Assembly (NCBI RefSeq): GCF_039822285.1
Contig: NZ_JBAJEY010000001.1
Span: 744,001-808,000 of the forward strand
DNA: 64,000 nt
DNA from: Thiofaba sp039822285
Lineage (GTDB): Bacteria > Pseudomonadota > Gammaproteobacteria > Halothiobacillales > Halothiobacillaceae
Direction: 5' to 3'
This document shows, piece after piece, positions 8,736-16,215 of the stretch. A model generated the notes under the pieces. The model saw nothing but the letters and a program-made list of their open reading frames with translations. It was not told where the DNA came from and did no database searches. Position numbers and translations under genes: made by a program. Position 1 is the first letter of the stretch; every line of letters starts with the position of its first letter.

Positions 8736-9305
8736 TCAAGGATGGAAACCGAAGAGATAGTACCCCACCTCGCCGGCCTCACCCTGACGCAGCCGCTCCC
8801 ACCCTCCCGGCACATCCGGAGGACCGAGGCGCGCGGGGCGCTCGACGTAGATGCGCGCGTCCGGCGCGAGCCAGCCCGCCCCGTCGATGGCGGCCAGCGC
8901 CTTCTCCAGCAGGTCGCTGGCGTAGGGCGGGTCGAGGAAGACCACGTCGTAGGGCTGGGAGGGGGGCTGGCGCAGGAAGGCCTGCGCATCCTGATGATGC
9001 ACCCGCGCCCGGTCAAGCAGGCGCAGCACGTCGAGGTTGGACTCGAGCAGGCGCGCCGCCCCGCCGTCCTTTTCGACCAGGTCGCACCAGGCCGCCCCGC
9101 GCGAGAGCGCCTCGAGGCCGAGCACCCCGCTGCCGGCGAACAGGTCGAGCACCCGCGCGCCCGGCAGGAAGGGGGCGAGCCAGTTGAACAGGGTCTCGCG
9201 CACCCGATCGGGGGTCGGACGCAGGCCGGGCCGGTCGAGCACCTTGAGCTGGCGACGCTTGTGCTCGCCGCCGATGATGCGCACCACGTTACTGCTGCGG
9301 GCCAC
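8736..9305 (-). CDS. rsmD: 16S rRNA (guanine966-N2)-methyltransferase
   Basis: A 189-residue SAM-dependent rRNA methyltransferase. The N terminus has RIIGGEHKRRQLKV and RPTPDRVRETLFNWL. The SAM site is VLDLFAGSGVLGLEALSRGA and the catalytic motif is DPPY. The start is taken as GTG 9305, which overlaps the upstream protease stop by 17 bp; a GTG at 9287 is an alternative. The rsmD-coaD pair is a common gammaproteobacterial arrangement. Confidence 0.94.
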   Translation of the reverse strand: MARSSNVVRIIGGEHKRRQLKVLDRPGLRPTPDRVRETLFNWLAPFLPGARVLDLFAGSGVLGLEALSRGAAWCDLVEKDGGAARLLESNLDVLRLLDRARVHHQDAQAFLRQPPSQPYDVVFLDPPYASDLLEKALAAIDGAGWLAPDARIYVERPARLGPPDVPGGWERLRQGEAGEVGYYLFGFHP

Positions 9306-10593
9306 CCACGATCACCATGATGAGCCGGTCGGGATGGATGCGGCGCTGCCAGGCGGTACGGATGTCGTCCACGCGCACGGCCTCGACCCGTTTCGGGTAC
9401 TGGTCGAGGAAGTCGAGCGGCAGGCGGTAGAGGCCGATGATCGACAGCCAGTCAGCGATCTCGCGGTTGCTGTCGAGCCGCAGCGGGAAGCCCCCGACGA
9501 TGTTCCTCTTGGCATGATCGAGCTCCGCCGCGGTCGGTCCCTCCTTGACGAAGCGGGCCAGATTCTCGCGCAGCAGGGCCTCCGCCTGCCCCGCCTGGTC
9601 AAGCCGGGTCTGGAGCCCCATCTGGAACGGGCCCGGAACGGCCATCGGCAAAAGATAGCTGTACACGCTGTAGGCCAGACCACGCTTCTCGCGAATCTCC
9701 TCCATCAGGCGGGAGGAGAAACCGCTGCCACCGAGCACGTGGTTGCCGACATAGAGCGGGAAGTAGTCCGCATCACTGCGCGCCATGCCCACCTGCCCCG
9801 CCAGGATGGTCACCTGGGTGGAAGGGAAGGGGATACGCACGGTCTTGCCTTCGACCGGCTCCTCGGGGTTGGGCAGCGGCGGGAGGGGCTCGCCCTGGGG
9901 GACAGCGGCGGCCAGGCGTTCGGCCAGTTGCTCTGCCTGTGCGCGGCTCAAATCGCCCACCAGGGCGATCACCATGCCGGCGGCGACGTAGTGGCGGCGG
10001 TGGAAGTCGCGCACGTCCTCGACCTTGAGCGCCTGCAGGCTGCCCGCCTCGCCCTCCGGCTGGAAGGCATACGGATGGTCACCGTAGAGGGCCTTGTAGA
10101 AGGCGCGGCGCGCCACCTCCCCCGGCTGCTGCTCGCCGGCCTTCAGGCCCAGCAGGGCGCGCTCGCGCTCGCGACGGAAGTCCTCCTCGGCAAAGCGCGG
10201 CCGCCCCATGACGGCGACGAAGGTCTCCAGGGCCGGATCAAGCCGGGCGGGCTCACTCAGACTGCGCAGACTCAAGGTGGCGGCGTCCTGACTGGCCGAG
10301 GCACCAAAGCGCGCGCCGACGTTCTCGAAGGCCTCAGCCACGGCCTGCGCATCCCTCTCGCCCGCCCCTTGGTCCAGCAGCGCAGCGGTCAGACTAGCCA
10401 GGCCATGCGCCGCGCCATCACGCGCGCTTCCGGCATCGAAACTGACGCGGATGTCGACCATCGGCAGGGCGTGGGTCTCGACGAACAGCACCCGGGCCCC
10501 GCCAGACGTCTCCCAGTGCTGGATGGGCAGGCCGGCCCACGCGGGGACGGCCAGGAGCAAAAGCAGCAGACCGCGCAACACATCAGCGTACAT
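9289..10593 (-). CDS. M16 peptidase homologue without zinc ligands
   Basis: A 434-residue exported M16B-family protein (signal peptide LRGLLLLLLAVPAWAG). It lacks the HxxEH zinc motif of active M16 proteases. It keeps the substrate-binding Arg/Tyr region (REKRGLAYSVYSY) that completes the active site in heterodimeric M16B enzymes such as mitochondrial processing peptidase. It overlaps the catalytic paralogue upstream by 11 bp, so translational coupling is likely. The two are expected to form one periplasmic peptidase. Its substrate is unknown. Confidence 0.88.
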   Translation of the reverse strand: MYADVLRGLLLLLLAVPAWAGLPIQHWETSGGARVLFVETHALPMVDIRVSFDAGSARDGAAHGLASLTAALLDQGAGERDAQAVAEAFENVGARFGASASQDAATLSLRSLSEPARLDPALETFVAVMGRPRFAEEDFRRERERALLGLKAGEQQPGEVARRAFYKALYGDHPYAFQPEGEAGSLQALKVEDVRDFHRRHYVAAGMVIALVGDLSRAQAEQLAERLAAAVPQGEPLPPLPNPEEPVEGKTVRIPFPSTQVTILAGQVGMARSDADYFPLYVGNHVLGGSGFSSRLMEEIREKRGLAYSVYSYLLPMAVPGPFQMGLQTRLDQAGQAEALLRENLARFVKEGPTAAELDHAKRNIVGGFPLRLDSNREIADWLSIIGLYRLPLDFLDQYPKRVEAVRVDDIRTAWQRRIHPDRLIMVIVGGPQQ

Positions 10594-11959
10594 GCCGGAT
10601 ACCTCCCATCGTTTCCGCAGGCTTCGACTTCACCCCGGGTTCGAGCGGCAGGGGGTCGAGCACGCCGACCGTCAGCCGGTCGTCGATCAGGTACTTGCGC
10701 GCCACGGCCTGCACCTGTTCGGCCGTCACCGCCTCGATGCCGGGCACGAGCTCGTTCAGGCGCCGGTACCCCAGACCGACCGTCTCATAGGCCCCAAGGC
10801 GCATGGCCTGGTAGAACACCGAATCGCGCCCGTAGACCTCGGCGGCGATGACCTGCGCCTTGACCCGCGCCAACTCCTCGGCGCTGACCGGCTCCTCACG
10901 CAGGCGGGCGACCTCCTGGCGCAGGGCCTGCTCGAGCTGGCCCACCGATACCCCTTCGGAGGGCACCGCAGAGATCTGGAAGAGGTCGTGCAGCCGGCTG
11001 TCGGCGTCATACCCCGCACTCACCTCGCCGGCCAGGCGCGACTCGCGCACCAGCCTCTGCTGCAGGCGCGCGCTCTGGCCGCCGTCCAGCACCCCGGCCA
11101 GGACCTCCAGCGCGTAGGCCTCCCAGGCGGGCACGTCGTCCAGGAGCACCGGCACCCGGTACCCCATGAGCAGAGCCGGCAACCTGGCCGGGGCGCGCAG
11201 CACCATGCGCCGCTCCCCCGCCTGCTCCAAGGCCTGGCTGCGCTCGCGTGGGGCAAGACTGGAAGGTTTGAGCGGCCCGAAATGCTTGAGCGCCAGCCGC
11301 TTGACCTCCCCAGGCGTCACATCACCCACCACCACGAGGGTGGCGTTGTTCGGAGCATAGTGGGCGCGATACCAGCGGCGCAGATCCTCGACCCGGAGCC
11401 GCTCGAGATCATCCATCCAGCCGATGATCGGGTGATGGTAACCACCGTTGGGCCAGGCGATGGCCTGGAACTGCTCGTACAGGCGCGCGTTGGGGTCATC
11501 CTCCGTGCGCATGCGGCGCTCCTCCTTGACCACCTCGACCTCCTTGCGGAAGTCCTCCTCACGCAGGAGCAGGTTGCGCATGCGGTCGGCCTCAAGCTTG
11601 AGGGCGACATCGAGGCTCTCCTTCGCCAGGGTCTGGAAGTAGGCGGTGTAGTCGCGGCTGGTGAAGGCATTCTCCTGCCCGCCGTGTGCGGCGATGATCT
11701 CGGAGAACTTGCCGGCGGGCACTTTGGCCGTGCCCTTGAACATCATGTGCTCGAGCACGTGCGAGATGCCCGTCAGCCCGCCGGGTTCGTCGCTTGAGCC
11801 GACCTTGTACCAGACCTGCGAGGTCACCACCGGAGCGCGATGATCCGGCTGGACGAGGATGCGCAGACCATTGGGCAGGTGATCCTCGAAGACTTTGGGA
11901 GCGGCCTGCGCGAGGCTTGCGCACCACAAGCCGACGCACAACAAGATCCATCGCGGCAT
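10583..11959 (-). CDS. M16 zinc peptidase, catalytic subunit
   Basis: A 458-residue exported metalloprotease. The signal peptide has the core WILLCVGLWCASLAQAA. The inverted zinc motif HVLEHMMFKGT supplies HxxEH, and downstream acidic residues in KEVEVVKEERRMR provide the third ligand region. An M16C-like C-terminal half follows. The start is ATG 11959, just before the signal peptide, with GGAG upstream. It forms an overlapping pair with the zinc-less paralogue. The order protease-protease-rsmD beside ftsY on the opposite strand is known in Pseudomonas. Confidence 0.92.
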   Translation of the reverse strand: MPRWILLCVGLWCASLAQAAPKVFEDHLPNGLRILVQPDHRAPVVTSQVWYKVGSSDEPGGLTGISHVLEHMMFKGTAKVPAGKFSEIIAAHGGQENAFTSRDYTAYFQTLAKESLDVALKLEADRMRNLLLREEDFRKEVEVVKEERRMRTEDDPNARLYEQFQAIAWPNGGYHHPIIGWMDDLERLRVEDLRRWYRAHYAPNNATLVVVGDVTPGEVKRLALKHFGPLKPSSLAPRERSQALEQAGERRMVLRAPARLPALLMGYRVPVLLDDVPAWEAYALEVLAGVLDGGQSARLQQRLVRESRLAGEVSAGYDADSRLHDLFQISAVPSEGVSVGQLEQALRQEVARLREEPVSAEELARVKAQVIAAEVYGRDSVFYQAMRLGAYETVGLGYRRLNELVPGIEAVTAEQVQAVARKYLIDDRLTVGVLDPLPLEPGVKSKPAETMGGIRHVR

Positions 11960-12043
11960 GACAGGTCTCCGTGAAAGTTCGGGCCAAAAAGTTCGTGGAT
12001 GATACGATACAGGGATATCCCTAGCGTGCGACAAGAGCATTCC

Positions 12044-13171
12044 ATGTTTGGTTTCCTGCGCCGTTTCCGGCGGGACGACAAGGCCATCGAAGCGTCCCAG
12101 GCCGAACCGATCGCCCCCGAGCCCCTCACCGAACCCCAAGCCGAGCCTGTCGAGCCCCCTGCCCTCGCGCAGGAGTCCCCCCAGCCCAGCATCGAGCCGG
12201 TGCCGCCCTCACCGCCCCAGGGGGGGGAGCCTACCGAGCCGCCGGCCGGCGGGCTGTGGTCCAGCCTGCGCAGCAAGCTCGCCCGCACCCGCGCCGGCCT
12301 GACCGAGGGGCTCGCGAGCCTCGTGCTGGGCAAGAAGCAGATCGACGATGAGCTACTGGAGGACATCGAGACCCGCCTGCTGCTTGCCGATGTCGGCATG
12401 GAGACCACACAGGAGATCATCGCCGACCTCACCCGGCGCGTGTCGCGCAAGGAACTCAAGGACCCCGAGGCCCTGCTCGAGGCCCTGTACGAGCACATGG
12501 TCCGCCTGCTGGAACCGGTGGCCCAGCCCCTGGTCATCGACCCGGGCAGGAAACCGCATGTGATCCTGGTGGTCGGGATCAACGGCGCGGGCAAGACCAC
12601 CACCATCGGCAAGCTCGGCCAGCGTTACGCGCAGGCCGGGCACAAGGTGATGCTGGCGGCAGGGGACACCTTCCGCGCCGCCGCCGTCGAGCAACTGCAG
12701 GCCTGGGGGGCGCGTACCGGCGTACAGGTCATCGCCCAGGGCCAGGGCGCAGATTCCGCCGGGGTGGTGTTCGATGCCCTGCAGGCGGCCAGAGCGCGCG
12801 GCGCGGACGTGCTGATCGCGGATACGGCCGGCCGCCTGCATACCCAGGGCGGCTTGATGGAGGAGGTCAAGAAGGTCAAGCGCGTGCTCGCCAAGCTTGA
12901 CCCGAGCGCCCCGCACGAGGTGCTTTTGGTGCTGGATGCGAGCATCGGCCAGAACGCGCTGAACCAGGCCGTACAATTCAACGAGGCCTTGGGCGTGACC
13001 GGACTCGTCATCACCAAGCTCGACGGCACGGCCAAGGGCGGCATCGTGTTCGCCATCACCCGCAGACTCGGCCTGCCGATCCGCTTCATCGGCGTGGGGG
13101 AGAAGGCCGAGGACCTGCGCCCCTTCGCCGCGCGTGAATTCGTCGACGCCCTGCTCGACCACGAGTCGTAA
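12044..13171 (+). CDS. ftsY: Signal recognition particle receptor
   Basis: A 375-residue SRP receptor GTPase that brings ribosome-SRP complexes to the Sec translocon. Residues 1-70 form an acidic, Pro/Glu-rich A domain. The N domain begins near residue 75 and the G domain has P-loop GINGAGKTTTIGKL (about 178-191), DTAGR and TKLDGTAKGG. The start is ATG 12044 (MFGFLRRF). It is divergent from the M16 pair (84-bp gap) and lies 16 bp upstream of ftsE, the standard ftsYEX order. Confidence 0.97.
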   Translation: MFGFLRRFRRDDKAIEASQAEPIAPEPLTEPQAEPVEPPALAQESPQPSIEPVPPSPPQGGEPTEPPAGGLWSSLRSKLARTRAGLTEGLASLVLGKKQIDDELLEDIETRLLLADVGMETTQEIIADLTRRVSRKELKDPEALLEALYEHMVRLLEPVAQPLVIDPGRKPHVILVVGINGAGKTTTIGKLGQRYAQAGHKVMLAAGDTFRAAAVEQLQAWGARTGVQVIAQGQGADSAGVVFDALQAARARGADVLIADTAGRLHTQGGLMEEVKKVKRVLAKLDPSAPHEVLLVLDASIGQNALNQAVQFNEALGVTGLVITKLDGTAKGGIVFAITRRLGLPIRFIGVGEKAEDLRPFAAREFVDALLDHES

Positions 13172-13187
13172 GGCCCGGAGGGCGGCC

Positions 13188-13850
13188 ATGATCGAGTTTT
13201 CCCGGGTCAGCAAGACCTATCCGAACGGCCAGGCGGCACTGCAGGAAGTCAGCTTCCGCCTGCCGGCCGGCCGCATGGCCTTCCTCACCGGCCCCTCCGG
13301 CGCCGGGAAAAGCACCCTGCTCAAGCTGATCCCGCAGATCGAGCGCCCAAGCTCAGGCAAGGTGCTGATCCATGGCACCGATATCGGCCGGCTGGCAGGC
13401 TGGCGCATCCCGCACCTGCGCCGCCGCATCGGCCTGATCTTCCAGGATCCACACCTGCTGGCCGAATTGAGCGTCTTCGACAACATCGCCCTGCCCCTGC
13501 GCGTGCAACACTACCCGCGCGAGGAGACCGCCCGCCGGGTGCGCGCTGCGCTGGACAAGGTCGGCCTGCTGGACCGCGAGAGGGCTCGCCCGCAGGAGCT
13601 CTCCGGCGGCGAGCAGCAGCGCGTCAACATCGCCCGCGCCCTGGTCGCGAAGCCCTCGATCATCCTGGCGGATGAGCCGACCGGCAACCTCGACCCCGAG
13701 CTCGCGTTCGAGATCATGCGCCTGTTCACCCAGTTCAATGCCGCTGGCGTGACCATGCTGATCGCCACCCATGCCTTGGGGCTGATCAATCAGTTCGATG
13801 CCCCGCGCCTGATGCTGCGCGAGGGACGCCTGCGCATGGAGGAGGCATGA
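13188..13850 (+). CDS. ftsE: Cell division ATP-binding protein FtsE
   Basis: A 220-residue ABC ATPase that partners FtsX at the divisome to activate peptidoglycan hydrolases through periplasmic regulators. Walker A is GPSGAGKST (35-43), the signature is LSGGEQQR, and Walker B is IILADEPTGNLD. The start ATG 13188 has GGAGGG upstream. Its stop overlaps the ftsX start (ATGA), giving coupled translation. Confidence 0.97.
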   Translation: MIEFSRVSKTYPNGQAALQEVSFRLPAGRMAFLTGPSGAGKSTLLKLIPQIERPSSGKVLIHGTDIGRLAGWRIPHLRRRIGLIFQDPHLLAELSVFDNIALPLRVQHYPREETARRVRAALDKVGLLDRERARPQELSGGEQQRVNIARALVAKPSIILADEPTGNLDPELAFEIMRLFTQFNAAGVTMLIATHALGLINQFDAPRLMLREGRLRMEEA

Positions 13851-14785
13851 GCCGCCACCACGCCCAGCGCGGTCACACCGCGCAAGCCCGCCTCCATGCC
13901 TGGTTGGCCCATCACGGTGAAAGCCTGCGCGACGCCCTCCGCCGCCTCAAACGCCGCCCCTTCGGCCACCTGCTCAGCATGCTGGTCATCGCCGTCAGCC
14001 TGACCATTCCGATCACCCTCCTTGCCACCCTGCACGGCGCCCGCACCGGCCTCGCGGGCTGGTCGAGCGAGGCCGCCCAGCTGCAACTGTTCCTCAAGCC
14101 GGCGGCGAACGGCCGCGAGGCCGAAGCCTTGCTGCGCTCGCTCCGCCAGGATCCGGCGATCGCGGAGGCACGCCTGATCACCCCGGAGGAAGGGCTGGCC
14201 ATGCTCGCCCGCGCCCACGCGCTCGACGGGCTGCTGGGTGAACTGAAGGACAACCCCCTGCCGGCCGTGATCGAACTCCGGCCCCACTCGGCCACGGACC
14301 TGGAGGGCCTGCGCACGCGCCTGGCCGGCCGACCCGAGGTCGACACGGTGCGGATGGATTCGGAGGCGGTCCAGCGCCTGCGTGGACTGATCGATGCCGG
14401 TGAGCAACTGACCCTGATCTTCCTCCTCATCCTCGCCCCCGCACTGGCGATCACCGTCGGCAACACCATCCGCCTGGAACTCGAACGGCGCACCGAGGAA
14501 GTGCGCCTGCTGCAGCTGATTGGCGCCACCCATGCCTTCATCCGTCGCCCGCTACTCTACGCCGGGGCCATCCTCGGCCTTGGCGGGACGCTGCTTGGCC
14601 TGCTGTTCGCGGGCCTGGCCATGCGCCTGCTGCTCAGTGCTGCGGCTCACAGTGGCTGGCAGATCGCCCTCCCGACCGTGCCGCCCTACCTTCTGCTGAT
14701 CCTCATCCCCGTCGGCATGGCGCTCGGGATAGTGGCCGCCTGGCTGGCCAGCGCGCTGCAGATCCGTCGCATCCGTCCGGCCTGA
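13847..14785 (+). CDS. ftsX: Cell division protein FtsX
   Basis: A 312-residue permease-like partner of FtsE. A cytoplasmic N terminus precedes a first membrane span (about 45-65), then a periplasmic loop and three C-terminal spans, with LELERRTEEVRLLQLIGATH before the later spans as in the FtsX family. The ATG overlaps the ftsE stop by 4 bp. The gene is followed by 92 bp holding the rpoH control region. Confidence 0.95.
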   Translation: MSRHHAQRGHTAQARLHAWLAHHGESLRDALRRLKRRPFGHLLSMLVIAVSLTIPITLLATLHGARTGLAGWSSEAAQLQLFLKPAANGREAEALLRSLRQDPAIAEARLITPEEGLAMLARAHALDGLLGELKDNPLPAVIELRPHSATDLEGLRTRLAGRPEVDTVRMDSEAVQRLRGLIDAGEQLTLIFLLILAPALAITVGNTIRLELERRTEEVRLLQLIGATHAFIRRPLLYAGAILGLGGTLLGLLFAGLAMRLLLSAAAHSGWQIALPTVPPYLLLILIPVGMALGIVAAWLASALQIRRIRPA

Positions 14786-14818
14786 ACCGCGCCTGAGCCT
14801 TGGGAACCTTTTTGCGGA

Positions 14819-14845
14819 TTAGCACTCGAACCAAACGAGTGCTAA
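14819..14845 (+). promoter_or_regulatory. CIRCE operator (HrcA binding site) upstream of rpoH
   Basis: TTAGCACTC, a 9-base spacer (14828-14836), then GAGTGCTAA. This is identical to the CIRCE consensus bound by the heat-shock repressor HrcA. It begins 59 bp before the rpoH start. A possible promoter overlaps it, with -35 TTAGCA at 14819 and -10 TAAATT at 14843 (weak). Repression of rpoH by HrcA is inferred from site and position; hrcA is not in this window. Confidence 0.9.
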
Positions 14846-14877
14846 ATTCATCCGGGTAATCCCCAGGGGTTCGACCA

Positions 14878-15729
14878 ATGCAAGAACTTGCCCACCTTTC
14901 CGCCCTGCCAGCCCAGCGTGAGGCCTTCGCCGCCTATCTGGCCGAGGTTCGCCAGATCCCGCTGCTCGCTGCCGAGGACGAATACCGTTTGGCGGTTCGC
15001 CTGCGCGACGACAAAGATCTGGATGCCGCGCGGCAGCTGGTGATGGGACACCTGCGTTTCGTGGTGCACATCGCGCGCAGCTACACGGGCTACGGCCTGC
15101 CGCTGAGTGAACTGGTGCAGGAAGGCAACATCGGCCTGATGAAGGCGGTACGCCGCTACGAGCCGGACCGCAAGGTGCGCCTGATCACCTTCGCCGTGCA
15201 TTGGATCCGGGCGGAGATCCACGAGTTCATCCTGCGCAACTGGCGCATGGTGCGGGTGGCCACCACCAAGGCCCAGCGCAAGCTGTTCTTCCGTCTGCGC
15301 GGCATGCGCGACGGCGAGCGCTGGCTGAGCCAAGACGAGGCCCAAGCCATTGCCGGGGAGCTGAACGTCCCGGTCAAAGAGGTGTTCGAGATGGAGTCCC
15401 GCCTGCTGGGGCGCGACGTCGCCATCGAGCCGGAGCAGGACGAGGAGGCGCACCTGGCCCCGCTTGCCTGGCTCGAGGCCCCGGACAGCGATCCGGCCGA
15501 GGCGCTGGAGCAGATGGACAGCCAGGGCTTCCGCCTGGAACAGCTCGAATCCGCCCTCGAAGCGCTCGATGCCCGCAGCCGCGACATCGTCCGCCGCCGC
15601 TGGCTGGTCGAGGGCGAGAAGGCAACGTTGCACGAGCTGGCCGCCGAGTACCAGGTCTCTGCCGAGCGCATCCGCCAGATCGAACAGGCCGCCATGCGCA
15701 AGATGCGCCAGGCCATCAGCGTGGAATAA
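14878..15729 (+). CDS. rpoH: RNA polymerase heat-shock sigma factor (sigma-32)
   Basis: A 283-residue group 3 sigma factor directing heat-shock promoters. The RpoH box QRKLFFRLR, needed for core binding and chaperone-mediated control, is present. Region 2 includes LSELVQEGNIGLMKAVRRY and region 4.2 has VSAERIRQIEQAAMRKMR. Length is normal (E. coli 284 aa). AGGGG lies about 9 bases before the ATG. The gene is third neighbour in the usual ftsYEX-rpoH order, but here a CIRCE operator stands before it. A terminator follows. Confidence 0.97.
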   Translation: MQELAHLSALPAQREAFAAYLAEVRQIPLLAAEDEYRLAVRLRDDKDLDAARQLVMGHLRFVVHIARSYTGYGLPLSELVQEGNIGLMKAVRRYEPDRKVRLITFAVHWIRAEIHEFILRNWRMVRVATTKAQRKLFFRLRGMRDGERWLSQDEAQAIAGELNVPVKEVFEMESRLLGRDVAIEPEQDEEAHLAPLAWLEAPDSDPAEALEQMDSQGFRLEQLESALEALDARSRDIVRRRWLVEGEKATLHELAAEYQVSAERIRQIEQAAMRKMRQAISVE

Positions 15730-15768
15730 GCCGGGACGGAAGGCTCGTTTTCCGCCCCCTGCATAGCC

Positions 15769-15799
15769 AAAGGCCCGCACATGTGCGGGCCTTTCCGTT
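15769..15799 (+). terminator. Intrinsic terminator after rpoH
   Basis: A perfect 12-bp inverted repeat (AAAGGCCCGCAC at 15769-15780, GTGCGGGCCTTT at 15783-15794), followed by CCGTTTTC. It lies between the convergent rpoH and ccoS-side operon and could serve both strands. Confidence 0.8.
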
Positions 15800-15840
15800 T
15801 TCTGCCGGCGGGGAGCTTTCCCTGCCGACCGGCAAGACGA

Positions 15841-15939
15841 TCAGCTGAAGATCACGCTCAGGAAGCTCAGCCAGGAGAAGATGATCAGGCCGATGACGAA
15901 GGTAAAAGCGGCGTTCTGGAAGCTGAACATATTGGCCAT
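15841..15939 (-). CDS. 32-residue single-span membrane protein at the end of the cco assembly operon
   Basis: A short gene of 32 codons plus TGA. The peptide starts MANMFSFQNAAFTFVIG and continues with a strongly hydrophobic stretch, LIIFSWLSFLSVIFS, so it is essentially one membrane span. AGGAG stands 7 bases before the ATG. It begins 17 bp after the ccoS stop on the same strand and ends before the rpoH terminator, so it is the last gene of the ccoGHIS transcription unit. Small single-span subunits such as CcoM are known from cbb3 oxidases, but this sequence does not obviously match CcoM. A role in oxidase stability or assembly is inference. Confidence 0.65.
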   Translation of the reverse strand: MANMFSFQNAAFTFVIGLIIFSWLSFLSVIFS

Positions 15940-15956
15940 GGAATGTGCTCCTGTCG

Positions 15957-16175
15957 TTAGTGTTTTGGTTGTGTGTCTGCCGGTGGCGTTTGCCGCGGCT
16001 CCGCGGAAGGCTCCTGCGGCCTGGGAATACGCGGGTCGTCGTCATCCATAAGGATGCGATGCGCCGGCCCCTCGAGGTCGTCGTACTGGCCGCTGCGCAC
16101 GGTCCACACCACGGCCCAGATCATGACCCCCATCACCACGATGCTGAGAGGGATCAGGAAATAGAGAATGTCCAC
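15957..16175 (-). CDS. ccoS: cbb3 oxidase maturation protein CcoS
   Basis: A 72-residue single-span membrane protein required for heme and copper insertion into cbb3 oxidase. The family pattern is clear: ILYFLIPLSIVVMGVMIW as the span, then WTVRSGQYDDLEGPAHRIL and DDD. The start is GTG 16175, with GGTAGG upstream, because this puts the span at the N terminus as in CcoS. The longer upstream reading overlaps ccoI and is unlike the family. The C-terminal tail (PRPQEPSAEPRQ) is longer and more Pro-rich than usual. Confidence 0.92.
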   Translation of the reverse strand: MDILYFLIPLSIVVMGVMIWAVVWTVRSGQYDDLEGPAHRILMDDDDPRIPRPQEPSAEPRQTPPADTQPKH

Positions 16176-16215
16176 AGACCTACCCGGTTTATTGGCGCAA
16201 GCTACCCGTTCCCTT

